A stretch of DNA of 64,000 nucleotides from Rufibacter sediminis (lineage in GTDB: Bacteria > Bacteroidota > Bacteroidia > Cytophagales > Hymenobacteraceae): the NCBI RefSeq assembly GCF_014269285.1, contig NZ_JACOAF010000030.1, positions 124,001-188,000 on the forward strand, in the 5' to 3' direction. Position numbers and translations under genes: made by a program. The first letter of the stretch is position 1; each line of letters starts with the position of its first letter. Below, in pieces: positions 26,290 to 35,693 of the stretch. The notes beneath the pieces are model-generated. The model was not told the origin of the DNA and did not search any database. It was given only the letters and a program-made list of their open reading frames with translations.

Positions 26290-28506
26290 TTAGCGCACTA
26301 CCTGTACCGGCCCTCTGAATACCTGGTCTTTGCCGTCACAGCCGCGCACGCGCAGGACATAGAAGTAAGTGGCTTCTTCCAGGCCGGTGGCCCGCCAGTC
26401 ATTCTTGTAGTTTTTGGTTTTGTAGATCTCGTTGCCCCAACGGTTGTAGACGGTCAGGTCATTGTCAGGGAAGTTCAGCAGGTTCCGGATCACGAAGGTG
26501 TCGTTGATGCCGTCGCCGTTCGGGCTGAACACCGTAGGTACCACAATCTCGGTTCCGGCGTTGGCGGCTTTCACCTCCACGGAGGCTCCGTTGCTGGCGC
26601 AGGTAGAGGCTCCGGTGCTGGCCGTTACTTTGAGCATTCCTACAGCGTTAGCGGTAGAGGCTTTCAGGGTCACGGTTGTTCCGGTAGTGGTGGTGCTGTT
26701 ATCAGCGAAGGTGAAGCCGGCCGGCGCGGTCCAGGTGTAGGTGACACCCGCCACCGGGTTGGAGATGGCGTAGGTCAGACCGGTACACGGTCCGCTGTTG
26801 TCCACAATCACCGGGGTAGCCGGAGGAATGCTTGGGGTCACGTCTGCCGTAGAAGCAGTAGCGGTACCGCAGGCATTGGAAGCTACTACCGTTACTCTTC
26901 CGGGGCCAGTTCCTGCTTTTACTTGTACTTGCGTGCCAGTAGCAGCCCCTATTCTTTCCCAGCCGGTGCCAGACACGCTCCAGGTATAGGTTACTCCCGC
27001 TACCGGCTGACTGATGCTGTATTGATAAGTAGTACCCGCGCACAGCCCGGTTTCAGGACCCGTAATCACCGGCGCCACTGGGGCTGTTCTCACCACCAGT
27101 TCAATTGGGAAGGCAAGGCTGTTCTGGCAGTTACCCGTGGTTACGGCCACTACCGTGATCGGATAGGTACCTGGAGCAGTGGTGGCGCTTGCTCTCACCG
27201 TGAAGGACGTCAAGGTTCTGGCTTCAATAGTCAGGCCGCTGTTGGCCGGAGCCACAATGGCAAGGCTCGTTACACCCGCAGACACGTTGCTCACCGTGAA
27301 GGTAGTTGTTCCGCCTACGCACACTTCCTGCGGTCCCACCACATTAGGCCTGGCCGGACGCACGCAGATGGTAGCTTCATCGGTGTCGCCGTTGTTCTCG
27401 ATAACGGCAATGTTGGTGATTTCTCCCAAGGCCACGGTTCTGGCGGTGATGCGCAGCGTAGCGGTTTGGTTTGCCGGCAGAGTGCCGATGGTCCAGATAC
27501 CGGTAGTGGCGTTGTAGGTTCCTTTGTCCGCTTCAGCGGGTGGCACCAGCGTTAAACCTTCCGGCAGTTTGTCTTCCACGGTAACATTAGTGGCATCAGC
27601 GGCCCCGGAGTTCGTCACCCTGATGGTGTAAATGACATTGTCGCCCATGGTTACGGTGGTGGCATTCACCGCTTTGGTGATGCTCAGTCTGGCGGTCCCC
27701 GGAGTAGTTCCGCCCCCGCCGGTGTCTCCATCTCCGCCGTCTCCGTCATCACCTCCACCTCCATCGTTGGTCGTGAGCGGCTCTGGCAAAGAAATGTTAT
27801 TGTTGTTGAGCGTTACGGCCCCGTTTGTAGACAGCACCCGTCCTACCAGCGTGGAGTTCAGGCTAAGGAAGGCATTATTCTGCACGATGAAGTTCCCGCT
27901 CAGGGTAGAAGGCGTGGCCAACATCCCTCCGGTGCCAATGGTCACATTGCCGGTTACCCGGAAGAAAATATTATTGGGTGTGGCGTTGAAAACGTTGATG
28001 GCAGAACCAGGCTCAATGACCAGGTCACCATTCACCTGGATAACAAACACCGAATTGGGGTTTCCCTGTCCGTCAAACTTCAACCGGCCATTGATACGGG
28101 CGTTACCGTCAAATTTGTACACGCCACGGGTGAGCAGGGCGCCCCTAACGGCCGCTTCACCGGGTGTGAAGCCTTCGCCCAGGGTTTGCCCGGTCAGGTT
28201 GCGGGTGGGCGTCAATTGCCCTAATTCGTTGTATACCCGCACTACCTCGGTTTTGGCACTGGCCGCAGCCGCCGTGCCTCGCTGGGTGTCTCCGAGCACT
28301 TTGCCCGTGGGGAAACCAACTACCGCCGTGCCGGGCGAGGTACCCAGGTCTCCGTAAATGAGGCTGCTACCAGTACTGGTAACGGTACTACTCCCTAACA
28401 CCGCATATTCACGGGCGGCTCCTAACGAGGGAGCCGTTAGGGTTTGTGCAGTTGAAGAGGAAAAAACAGCGAACAATGCTGTCAACACAAGTAAAAGTTT
28501 CTTCAT
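26290..28506 (-). CDS. T9SS type B cargo with N-terminal ice-binding-like (DUF3494) domain
   Basis: The 738-residue secreted protein has a signal peptide and then, at about 25-245, a DUF3494/ice-binding-like domain: LGAAREYAVLGSSTVTSTG, GDLGTSPG, LTRGVYKFDGNARINGRLKF and VFVIQVNGDLVIEPGS. A Gly/Asp linker (about 245-267) leads to a DUF11 domain (about 270-385, ITKAVNATTVTMGDNVIYTI) and two or three Ig/PKD-like domains. It ends with a gliding-motility type B sorting domain (VPTVFSPNGDGINDTF, VYNRWGNEIYKT). Some family members bind ice and others are adhesins, so activity here is not proven. It heads the PorP/PorE operon. Confidence 0.92.
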   Translation of the reverse strand: MKKLLLVLTALFAVFSSSTAQTLTAPSLGAAREYAVLGSSTVTSTGSSLIYGDLGTSPGTAVVGFPTGKVLGDTQRGTAAAASAKTEVVRVYNELGQLTPTRNLTGQTLGEGFTPGEAAVRGALLTRGVYKFDGNARINGRLKFDGQGNPNSVFVIQVNGDLVIEPGSAINVFNATPNNIFFRVTGNVTIGTGGMLATPSTLSGNFIVQNNAFLSLNSTLVGRVLSTNGAVTLNNNNISLPEPLTTNDGGGGDDGDGGDGDTGGGGTTPGTARLSITKAVNATTVTMGDNVIYTIRVTNSGAADATNVTVEDKLPEGLTLVPPAEADKGTYNATTGIWTIGTLPANQTATLRITARTVALGEITNIAVIENNGDTDEATICVRPARPNVVGPQEVCVGGTTTFTVSNVSAGVTSLAIVAPANSGLTIEARTLTSFTVRASATTAPGTYPITVVAVTTGNCQNSLAFPIELVVRTAPVAPVITGPETGLCAGTTYQYSISQPVAGVTYTWSVSGTGWERIGAATGTQVQVKAGTGPGRVTVVASNACGTATASTADVTPSIPPATPVIVDNSGPCTGLTYAISNPVAGVTYTWTAPAGFTFADNSTTTTGTTVTLKASTANAVGMLKVTASTGASTCASNGASVEVKAANAGTEIVVPTVFSPNGDGINDTFVIRNLLNFPDNDLTVYNRWGNEIYKTKNYKNDWRATGLEEATYFYVLRVRGCDGKDQVFRGPVQVVR

Positions 28507-28980
28507 ACGAAGGGATAAAGGAAGTTGTGGTAATAGTTAATCTCAGATATTCCTATATAGGAATACAGCCCCTGCATGTACTTTGCTTTAGAGCAAAAGT
28601 TTTTACTTGTTGGAAAGATGCAAACTGAGAGAAAAGGACAGAAACGTGTGTTCTGAGGGCAAGCTAGGCTACTTGGTGCTTTTTAAAAATCTCAAGATTG
28701 AGAAAATGCTTTTTCAAAGCGCAGATGGGTAGATATCTCCGCAAGGTACTTCTAAATAATTGAGTAAAGACTTTTATTTCAGAACTCTTGCGGAAAACCA
28801 CACCCATTCGTTTAAATACGATTTTATTATTTTTATTCAATTTCAGATCCGCGCATCACCCTCTTAGATTTCTTATAAACTGTAGCAAACCGATACGAAT
28901 AGTCCAAGTAACACCATAAAAAAAGCCCCGCTGGTCAGCGGGGCTTTTTTTATGGTGTTTTGGTAAAAACGGCTCTAAAA
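28507..28980. other. Upstream region of the T9SS cargo operon
   Basis: About 470 bases, AT-rich over 28680-28870, probably hold the promoter of the minus-strand cargo gene. No gene is supported. It ends in a strong bidirectional hairpin next to lipA. Confidence 0.6.
28911..28958. terminator. Perfect 23-bp bidirectional terminator of lipA
   Basis: AAAAAAAGCCCCGCTG arms with a GT loop and flanking ACACCAT/ATGGTGT pairs lie just downstream of the lipA stop. Confidence 0.92.
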
Positions 28981-29874
28981 CTATACGTGCACGTGACGCT
29001 CGGCGTGGTAAGAAGACCGCACCAGAGGGCCGGACTCTACATACTTCAAGCCCCGGCGCAGACCTTCTTCTCTGTAATGCGCAAACAGATCGGGGTGAAT
29101 GAACTCGGCAACCTCCAGGTGCATTTTGGTAGGCTGCAGGTACTGGCCCAAGGTAAGAATATCCAAGCCGTTGGCGGCCAGGTCATCCATGGCCTCGTAC
29201 ACTTGCTCCTGCGTCTCGCCCAAGCCCAGCATGATGCCGGTTTTGGTGCGCTTGCCGTACTCCTTGATGCGTCTGATTTGCTCCAGGCTGCGGTCATACT
29301 TGGCCTGAGGCCGAACCTGGCGGTACAGCGCTTTCACGGTCTCTACGTTATGCGACACTACTTCCTGCCCAGCAGAGATCATCACTTCCAGCGCTTCCCA
29401 GTTGGCTTTCACGTCTGGGATGAGCGTTTCAATGGTGGTTTCCGGAGAAAGCTTCTTAATCTGCACGATGGTTTCATGCCATACACTGGCGCCACGGTCT
29501 TTCAGTTCGTCACGGTTCACCGAGGTGATCACGGCATGCTTCACGCCCATCAACTGAATGGCTTCCGCTACGCGGCGAGGCTCATCCAGATCATATTCGT
29601 TCGGTCTACCCGTGGCAACGGCACAGAAAGAGCAAGAGCGGGTACATACGTTGCCCAGAATCATGAAGGTAGCCGTGCCGGCACCCCAGCACTCTCCCAT
29701 GTTCGGGCAGTTACCGCTTTCGCAGATGGTATGTAGTTTATAGGTATCTACCAGTTGTCTGACTTTGGCGTATTCTTTGCCTACCGGCAGTTTCACGCGC
29801 AGCCAGTCTGGCTTACGGGTTTTAGTTTGAGCTTCTGCTGGTTGGATAACCGGCAACGCAATCAATTGATCCAT
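28981..29874 (-). CDS. lipA: Lipoyl synthase
   Basis: LipA is a radical-SAM enzyme that inserts two sulfur atoms into octanoyl groups on GcvH and 2-oxoacid dehydrogenase E2 proteins. The 297-residue product shows the auxiliary-cluster cysteines (Cys51, Cys56, Cys62 in [12 protein letters not shown]), the radical-SAM cluster CTRSCSFC (Cys77, 81, 84) and the conserved C-terminal SSYHAER. It is the usual length. Its clients in this window would include the glycine cleavage system and the complex fed by the E1 gene at 32180. It is monocistronic. Confidence 0.96.
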   Translation of the reverse strand: MDQLIALPVIQPAEAQTKTRKPDWLRVKLPVGKEYAKVRQLVDTYKLHTICESGNCPNMGECWGAGTATFMILGNVCTRSCSFCAVATGRPNEYDLDEPRRVAEAIQLMGVKHAVITSVNRDELKDRGASVWHETIVQIKKLSPETTIETLIPDVKANWEALEVMISAGQEVVSHNVETVKALYRQVRPQAKYDRSLEQIRRIKEYGKRTKTGIMLGLGETQEQVYEAMDDLAANGLDILTLGQYLQPTKMHLEVAEFIHPDLFAHYREEGLRRGLKYVESGPLVRSSYHAERHVHV

Positions 29875-29934
29875 GGCACAAAGGTACTAAGTGAGGAGCG
29901 GATAGGCAAAAAACAGCCAAAGGGAAAGGATCGT

Positions 29935-30762
29935 TCAACGGCGGCGCCCGTAATACAGGGTCAGGTACACAGAGGTGAACAAATTACGGTTGGGAGCCTC
30001 CGGGATCATGGTCATGTCTCCCGCAAAAGTCTCTACCAGCATGCCTACTTCAATCCCCGTTACGCTCTCCATATAGCGGCCGTACTCAAAGGAAACCCCG
30101 GCCTTGGCGTGGGCCCCCACCCTGAAACTTGGTTCGCTCAGTCCTTTGAAAACACCGGGAGCCCCTACAATCATGCTTTCGTTATTATGGATATCAGGGT
30201 TGAATTGCTCTGTACTGATTATGACCGGACCAGACAGATAATATCGTTGCGTGTTTTGGTCATAGACGTAATTGCTCCGGTCATAGTCAATAAAGTAAGG
30301 AGCCAAGATGCCCAAGGAAGGCCCGGCCGCCAGAATACCGTTCACCTGTACGCCAGACTCAGCCGCTTTCCGGAAGAAGGTGTACTCCCGCCCGTACTGC
30401 GGCCGCAGCACAAACAGGTAATTGCTTTTTCCTCTCACGAAAGAAGCCCCGTTCTGCAGGTTCTGCACCGGGTTCTCCTTTTCATGTTTTACCTCTACCC
30501 CTTCCAGCGCCCAGAACTGGTACCATTTACCATCCATGTGGTACACCTGCTTGATCATGGCACCGCCCAGCAGCCCACCATTGGAGTTAAAGTTGAGTCC
30601 GTAGGTGAACTCCCTGGAATAGCCTTCCTCTTCTTCTATTGATTGGGCGAACACCAACCCGACAGGAAGAAAGCATGTGATCACAAGCACAAGTAGAAAT
30701 CTGCGCACAGAGCAAAAGGCTAAGTTTTTATTAAATGTAAATAACTTTACAGGCACCTGCAA
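29935..30762 (-). CDS. Exported protein, probable outer-membrane beta-barrel
   Basis: The product has up to 275 residues with a signal peptide (FLLVLVITCFLPVGLVFA-Q). The mature part has alternating hydrophobic and polar strands rich in Tyr, Gly and Phe (TYGLNFNSNGGLLGGAMIK, AHAKAGVSFEYGRYMESV) and ends VYLTLYYGRRR, consistent with a small barrel. No family is named with confidence. The first 18 residues look non-native, and a GTG at 30708 (VRRFLLVL) would give a more typical signal, so the start is uncertain. It is followed by lipA on the same strand after 60 bases. Confidence 0.72.
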   Translation of the reverse strand: MQVPVKLFTFNKNLAFCSVRRFLLVLVITCFLPVGLVFAQSIEEEEGYSREFTYGLNFNSNGGLLGGAMIKQVYHMDGKWYQFWALEGVEVKHEKENPVQNLQNGASFVRGKSNYLFVLRPQYGREYTFFRKAAESGVQVNGILAAGPSLGILAPYFIDYDRSNYVYDQNTQRYYLSGPVIISTEQFNPDIHNNESMIVGAPGVFKGLSEPSFRVGAHAKAGVSFEYGRYMESVTGIEVGMLVETFAGDMTMIPEAPNRNLFTSVYLTLYYGRRR

Positions 30763-31087
30763 ATCTTAAATAACGTAAGACAATAAGATTTCAACGCGTT
30801 CACTTCCCCTGGAAAGCCCCACCCTTCAGCAGACTGAACTGCCAAAGACAAGGATATAAGACTTTCCTCTAAACAGAACTCGCCCCGGCATCCAGAAGGC
30901 AAGGCCAAGGCCGAACATCACGCACCCTAGTTGGCCGCTGCTTACAGCATAACCAGACAACCCCGGTTTCTGTTTTGTCTCCAATGAAACAACGCTGATA
31001 TAGAACGCGATAGCACCTGCTTTTGGTATAAAAAAATCCCGTTGAAAACATTCTCAAGGGAAATGGTTTCAACGGGATTCAATTCAC
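30763..31087. other. Intergenic stretch without a gene
   Basis: About 325 bases hold no supported frame. They contain the terminator of the ytxJ gene near the right end and presumably the promoter of 29935-30762. Confidence 0.6.
31027..31079 (-). terminator. Terminator of ytxJ
   Basis: A 13-bp stem (AATCCCGTTGAAA and complement) is preceded on the plus strand by an A run, which becomes a U tract in the minus-strand transcript. Confidence 0.8.
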
Positions 31088-31426
31088 TCAGGAAGCTAAT
31101 TTTTTCACCTCCTGCAAGCTGATTCCTAAATGGGAACCGTGGTACTGGCATTGTCCGTCTTTGATCAGCAAGAGCTGCGGAGACTCATGCTTCACGGCAA
31201 ACGACTGCGCGATTTCCGCGGAGACGGGCCGATGGTTAAGCAGGTCCAGGTAGTACGGTTTTACGTTCCCGAGGCCCGCGTCTGCCCACTGGCGCTCTAG
31301 CCGGCTTTTGGCCGTGGCACTGATGGAGCACGTAGTACTGTGCTTAAAGATGACCACTGGTTGTTCTTTTGACTCCTCTTTGATCTGGGCTATCTGTTCA
31401 ATACTGTTTATCGGATTCCACTGCAT
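31088..31426 (-). CDS. ytxJ: Bacillithiol-system redox protein YtxJ
   Basis: YtxJ is a small thioredoxin-fold protein with a single active Cys, proposed to act as a bacilliredoxin-like monothiol partner of bacillithiol. The 112-residue product matches the family throughout: FKHSTTCSIS (Cys33), a DLLNHRPVSAEIA stretch, KHESPQLLLIKDG and the GSHLGI end. Bacteroidota of this group often use bacillithiol, but its synthesis genes are not in this window. It stands alone with its own terminator. Confidence 0.92.
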   Translation of the reverse strand: MQWNPINSIEQIAQIKEESKEQPVVIFKHSTTCSISATAKSRLERQWADAGLGNVKPYYLDLLNHRPVSAEIAQSFAVKHESPQLLLIKDGQCQYHGSHLGISLQEVKKLAS

Positions 31427-31462
31427 AGTTCTTGATCGCTAAAATACATAAAGCAGAACGCC

Positions 31463-31798
31463 TCAACTTCTTCTGTTCCGGGGCTGGACGTTCTTTTTGG
31501 TAAACACTTTGGGTTTGATAACGGCGGTCCCGTCTTCATTGATGGGCATCTGGTCTCGTTTCTTCTTCTTTTTCAGTTTCCGGCCGTTTTCCCCCATTTT
31601 GAGGTTGTACGCGCTTACATCCAGATGTGATTCACTGAAATCAGATTCCACCTTTTTAGCCGCTTTGAGGCTGTTCTTCACCTCGCGCTTCTGCTGGCTC
31701 TTGGTGGTAAAGGCGGTCTGGGCCGCGGCCTGTTGGGCTACTCCCAAAACCAGCACCACCACTACACTTAAAAAAATAGAGCGTAACGTTTGTTTCAT
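31463..31798 (-). CDS. Small Lys-rich exported protein
   Basis: The 111-residue product has a signal peptide (MKQTLRSIFLSVVVVLVLG... cut after AAA-Q) and a strongly basic mature part with KKKKKR runs. No domain is recognised. Its start overlaps the end of the upstream lipoprotein gene by 4 bases (ATGA), which points to translational coupling. It resembles in style the exported protein at 41426. Confidence 0.7.
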   Translation of the reverse strand: MKQTLRSIFLSVVVVLVLGVAQQAAAQTAFTTKSQQKREVKNSLKAAKKVESDFSESHLDVSAYNLKMGENGRKLKKKKKRDQMPINEDGTAVIKPKVFTKKNVQPRNRRS

Positions 31799-32079
31799 CC
31801 TAGTCCTACTTTTCCCAGTAAACCCTGCTTCCGTTTAGGGGTAGGGATTTTGGTTTTCTTCTTTTTAAGCAATCCCTGTTTGTCGTACTCCATGTCGCGG
31901 CCGCCGTAATCGCGGCCTTCGTTGGCCTGGTCTTCCTGGGTCACTTCTTTCTTCTTGAAGAAGGAGAACTTCTTCTTCCCGGAGACATCGGGGCAGGCAA
32001 TCCGGTTGGAGTTGCAGCCTCCCAATATCAGGCCCATGGACAAAACCACCAACCCTACTGCAAAGCGTGTCTTTTTCAT
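31795..32079 (-). CDS. Small Lys-rich lipoprotein
   Basis: The 94-residue product from the ATG at 32079 has a lipoprotein signal (MKKTRFAVGLVVLSM then LILGGC) and a basic mature part with repeated KKK clusters (KKKFSFFKKKE, GLLKKKKTK). No function is known. A TTG 12 bases upstream is the only longer start. It overlaps the next gene at 31798 by 4 bases, forming a two-gene operon of Lys-rich exported proteins. Confidence 0.7.
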   Translation of the reverse strand: MKKTRFAVGLVVLSMGLILGGCNSNRIACPDVSGKKKFSFFKKKEVTQEDQANEGRDYGGRDMEYDKQGLLKKKKTKIPTPKRKQGLLGKVGLG

Positions 32080-32130
32080 ACCTATATTCAAGTTATGGTA
32101 TACGTATATCAGGCTATATCGGCCGAAGCA

Positions 32131-32166
32131 GTTTCGGGGCTGTTTTCTGGAAAACGGCCCCGAAAC
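32131..32166. repeat. Dispersed inverted repeat, near-perfect copy
   Basis: GTTTCGGGGCTGTTTTC and its complement, with one T-G wobble, lie between the E1 gene stop and the small lipoprotein start, so it could terminate the E1 transcript. Confidence 0.85.
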
Positions 32167-32179
32167 ACGCTCGCCTTTT

Positions 32180-34159
32180 CTAGAAGCTGAGCAGCGCCTC
32201 CACTTTCTCCCGCAGCCGTTTCACGGGCAGGAACTCCTGCTCTAGCGGCGGGGCAAACGGAATAGCCGTATCCAGGCCGCCCACGCGCACCACCGGTCCG
32301 TCTAACTGGGTGAAGCAGTTCTCTGAAATCCAGGCGGCAATCTCCGCGCCTATGCCGCCGGTAAGCGTGTCTTCGTGCAGCACAATCACGCGGCCGGTTT
32401 TGGTGACGGTCTGGCGCACGGCTTCCTTGTCCCAGGGCAGCAGCGAACGCAGGTCCAGGATATCGGCCGAGACGTCTGGCATGGTGTTCAGCAGCTGTTT
32501 GGCCCAGTGCACGCCCATGCCGTAGGTGATGATGGAGAAGTCGTTTCCTTCCTGCGCCAGGCGGGCTCGCCCGATTTCCACGGTATAGTAATCGTCCGGG
32601 ATGGCTTCTGACAGGGCGCGGTACAGCAGTTTGTGCTCAAAGAACATCACCGGGTTAGGGTCTTCAATGGCCGCGTTCAGCAGACCTTTAGCGTCATACG
32701 GCGTAGACGGATACACAATCTTGAGCCCCGGCGTGTGGAAAAACCAGGCCTCGTTGCTTTGCGAGTGGAACGGACCGGCCGCTGCGCCCGCGCCCGTAGG
32801 CATGCGCACCACCACATCGGCGTTCTGGCCCCAGCGGTAGTGGCTTTTGGCCAGGTTATTCACAATCTGGCTGAAACCGGCGCTCACGAAATCGGCGAAC
32901 TGCATCTCAATCACCGACTTCTTTTTCCGGATGGACATTCCCAACCCGATGCCCAGGATCGCCGACTCGCACAAGGGTGTGTTGCGGATGCGCTCCTTAC
33001 CGAACTTATCCACAAAGCCTTCGGTCACTTTGAAAACCCCGCCGTACTCGGCAATATCCTGGCCCATGAGCACCAGATCGGGGTAACGCTCTAGGCTTTG
33101 GCGCAGGGAATCGGAAATGGCATCCACGAAGCGGCGCTCCGAGCGGGCGCTGTCTCTGGGTGCGATCACGTTCTGGATAAACGGTTGGTACATGTCCGCG
33201 ATTTCCTCCTTCACATCCGGCGTAGGCATGGCCGTGTTGCCCGCCACTTCCAGCCCGCGCTCAATCTCCTCGCGGAACTCCTCGCGGATGGCCGCCAAGG
33301 TTTTCGGCGTGAGTACTTTCTCGTCCAGCAGGTATTTCTCAAAGTTCTCCACCGGGTCTTTCTTGCTCCAGCGCTCAAACAGCTCCTGCGGCACGTACTT
33401 GGTGCCCGAAGCTTCCTCGTGCCCACGCATCCTGAAGGTCATCGCCTCAATTAACATGGGGCGCGGGTTTTTTCTTATGCTGTAGGCGGCTTGGCGCACG
33501 GTGTCATACACTTCCAGCACGTTGTTGCCGTCTATCTGCAGCGCGTCTATGCCGTAGGCCGGGCCTTTGTCAATGAAGTACTGGCATTTGAACTGCTCGT
33601 TGCTGGGGGTAGACAAGCCGTAGCCGTTGTTTTCAATCATGAAGATTACGGGCAGTCCCCACACAGCGGCTACGTTAAGCGCCTCGTGGAAATCGCCTTC
33701 GCTCGCGCCGCCGTCGCCGCTGTACACCAGGGTCACTTTCTCGCGCTTGTCCAGCATCTCGGCTAAGGCAATGCCATCGGCCACGGCCAGTTGCGGGCCC
33801 AGGTGCGAGATCATGCCCACGATGTGGTGCTCGTTCGTCCCGAAGTGGAAGGAGCGGTCACGACCTTTGGTGAAGCCGGTTTTCTTGCCCTGGAACTGGG
33901 CAAACAGGCGGTCCAACGGAATGTCGCGGCAGGTGAAAACGCCCAGGTTGCGGTGCAGCGGCAGAATATACTCATCGGGGTCCAGCGCCAGGGTGGAACC
34001 CACCGAAATCGCTTCCTGCCCAATGCCCGAGAACCACTTGCTCACCTTGCCCTGGCGCAGCAGAATCAGCATTTTCTCCTCAATCATGCGAGGCTTGAGT
34101 ATGCCGCGGTACAAATGCAGCAACTCATCGTCTGTATAGTCTTTTCTGTTGAATTTCAT
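32180..34159 (-). CDS. 2-oxoacid dehydrogenase E1, alpha and beta subunits fused
   Basis: This thiamine-diphosphate enzyme decarboxylates a 2-oxoacid and hands the acyl group to a lipoyl E2. The 659-residue chain joins the alpha part (about 1-330; TPP motif GDGGASEGDFHEAL ... ENN, and HRNLGVF) to the beta part (about 335-659; GQDIAEYGGVFKVTEG, CESAILGIGLGM, RMPTGAGAAAGPFHSQ). The fused form is common in Bacteroidota. The sequence fits branched-chain or pyruvate-type E1; the substrate is not certain. E2 and E3 are not adjacent. LipA in this window would lipoylate its partner E2. Confidence 0.93.
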   Translation of the reverse strand: MKFNRKDYTDDELLHLYRGILKPRMIEEKMLILLRQGKVSKWFSGIGQEAISVGSTLALDPDEYILPLHRNLGVFTCRDIPLDRLFAQFQGKKTGFTKGRDRSFHFGTNEHHIVGMISHLGPQLAVADGIALAEMLDKREKVTLVYSGDGGASEGDFHEALNVAAVWGLPVIFMIENNGYGLSTPSNEQFKCQYFIDKGPAYGIDALQIDGNNVLEVYDTVRQAAYSIRKNPRPMLIEAMTFRMRGHEEASGTKYVPQELFERWSKKDPVENFEKYLLDEKVLTPKTLAAIREEFREEIERGLEVAGNTAMPTPDVKEEIADMYQPFIQNVIAPRDSARSERRFVDAISDSLRQSLERYPDLVLMGQDIAEYGGVFKVTEGFVDKFGKERIRNTPLCESAILGIGLGMSIRKKKSVIEMQFADFVSAGFSQIVNNLAKSHYRWGQNADVVVRMPTGAGAAAGPFHSQSNEAWFFHTPGLKIVYPSTPYDAKGLLNAAIEDPNPVMFFEHKLLYRALSEAIPDDYYTVEIGRARLAQEGNDFSIITYGMGVHWAKQLLNTMPDVSADILDLRSLLPWDKEAVRQTVTKTGRVIVLHEDTLTGGIGAEIAAWISENCFTQLDGPVVRVGGLDTAIPFAPPLEQEFLPVKRLREKVEALLSF

Positions 34160-34242
34160 GGTTTTCGCGTTAGCTGCGAGGCGTAAATTTACGGCAATCC
34201 CTGACGGAGCGAAATAGTAGCCTAGTTATTTTTACTTTTGTC

Positions 34243-34278
34243 GTTTCGGGGCTGTTTTTCAGAAAGCGGGCCCAAAAA
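34243..34278. repeat. Dispersed inverted repeat, imperfect copy
   Basis: GTTTCGGGGCTGTTTTTCAG and AAAGCGGGCCCAAAAAG lie between the divergent E1 and M16 peptidase genes. Confidence 0.6.
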
Positions 34279-34366
34279 GGGAACGCCGCCGGGGCTGTTG
34301 CAACACCGCCTCCTTCGCCGCGTTATGTATGATACCTTTCAGAAGGAGCATCTTTATTAGACTTGT

Positions 34367-35650
34367 ATGATTCATTACAAAGAATTCACCTTAGATAACG
34401 GCCTTCACTGCATTGTGCACGAAGACTTCACCACGCCGCTGGCGGTCCTGAACGTGCTCTACAACGTGGGCTCCCGCGATGAAGACGAGCAGCACACCGG
34501 GTTTGCCCACCTGTTTGAGCACCTGATGTTCAGCGGATCGGTGAACGTACCCAACTATGATGAGCCCCTGCAGCAGGCCGGCGGAGAGAACAATGCCTTC
34601 ACCTCGCCGGATATCACCAACTACTACCTCACCGTGCCCGCCCAGAACATTGAGACCGGTTTCTGGTTGGAATCTGACCGCATGCTGGACCTGGCGTTCA
34701 GCGAGAACGGCCTGGAGGTGCAGCGCAAAGTGGTGGTAGAAGAGTTCAAGCAGAACTACCTGAACCAACCTTACGGCGATGTCTGGCTGAAGCTTCGGCC
34801 GCTGGCTTACCAGCAGCACCCGTACAAATGGGCCACCATCGGCAAAGAGGTGAGCCACATTGAGAACGCGGTGATGGACGATGTCCGGGCCTTTTTCAAG
34901 AAACACTACTCGCCCGCCAACGCCGTTCTGGTACTGGCCGGCAACATCACCTTTGAGCGCGCCAAAGAACTTTCCGAGAAATGGTTCGGGCCGATTCCGG
35001 GCGGTGTAAAATATGAGCGCAACCTGCCGCAGGAGCCTCGCCAAACCGAAGCCCGCTTCCTGGAAGTGGAGGCCGAGGTGCCGCTGACCGCCCTTTACAA
35101 AGCCTACCACATGCCCGCCCGCACCAGCCCCGATTATTACGCCGCCGATTTGCTGAGCGATGTGCTGGGCCACGGCGATTCTTCGCGGCTGTACAATGAG
35201 CTGGTGAAAGAGCAGAAACTGTTCAACTCCATCTCTTCGTTTGTGACCGGCTCCATGGAACCGGGCCTGTTGGTGATCCAGGGCAAACTGAACGTGGGCG
35301 TGGACCCGCAGGTCGCCAATGCCGCCGTGGAAACCATCGTGGCCCAGATCAGGGCCGAGCACGTGAGCGAGGAAGAACTGCAGAAGGTGAAAAACAAGGC
35401 CGAGACCTCCATCGTCTTCTCGGAGATTGAACTGCTGAACCGCGCCATGAACCTGGCCGTGGGCAAACTGATGGGCAATCCCAACCACATCAACGAAGAA
35501 GGCTACCTGGTGCAGGCCGTCACCTCAGACGCCATCTACCAACAGGCCCAGGAAATCCTGCGGCCTGAGAACTGCTCCACCCTGCTCTACAAAGCCGCCC
35601 CCGGCAGCGAGGCGCAGGAAGAACTGGAAGAAGTCTTGGAAGAGGAATAA
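34367..35650 (+). CDS. M16 family zinc peptidase
   Basis: The 427-residue product is a one-unit pitrilysin/insulinase-type peptidase with the inverted zinc motif HLFEH (His48, Glu51, His52). A distal Glu in VVVEEFKQNYLNQPYGD and the C-terminal half ALYKAYHMPAR and GHGDSSRLYNELVKEQ complete the pattern. No signal peptide is present, so it is either cytoplasmic or processed differently. Family members degrade peptides or act as processing peptidases. Its start follows a good AGGAG. A perfect inverted repeat begins at its stop codon. Confidence 0.92.
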   Translation: MIHYKEFTLDNGLHCIVHEDFTTPLAVLNVLYNVGSRDEDEQHTGFAHLFEHLMFSGSVNVPNYDEPLQQAGGENNAFTSPDITNYYLTVPAQNIETGFWLESDRMLDLAFSENGLEVQRKVVVEEFKQNYLNQPYGDVWLKLRPLAYQQHPYKWATIGKEVSHIENAVMDDVRAFFKKHYSPANAVLVLAGNITFERAKELSEKWFGPIPGGVKYERNLPQEPRQTEARFLEVEAEVPLTALYKAYHMPARTSPDYYAADLLSDVLGHGDSSRLYNELVKEQKLFNSISSFVTGSMEPGLLVIQGKLNVGVDPQVANAAVETIVAQIRAEHVSEEELQKVKNKAETSIVFSEIELLNRAMNLAVGKLMGNPNHINEEGYLVQAVTSDAIYQQAQEILRPENCSTLLYKAAPGSEAQEELEEVLEEE

Positions 35651-35693
35651 GCTGTTTTGGGGCTGTTTTCTGTAAAACGGCCCCAAAACAGCT
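35650..35693. repeat. Dispersed inverted repeat, near-perfect copy at the M16 stop
   Basis: AGCTGTTTTGGGGCTGTTTT pairs with its complement around a CTGT loop, starting at the last base of the stop codon. It probably terminates the M16 transcript. Confidence 0.88.

Noticed and set aside
26275-27555. 426-residue plus-strand frame antisense to the ice-binding cargo
   Set aside because: It is Gly/Arg/Ser-rich shadow sequence; the minus-strand frame has clear domains.
34391-35488. 365-residue minus-strand frame inside the M16 peptidase gene
   Set aside because: It is a shadow frame of low complexity; the plus strand holds a full peptidase.
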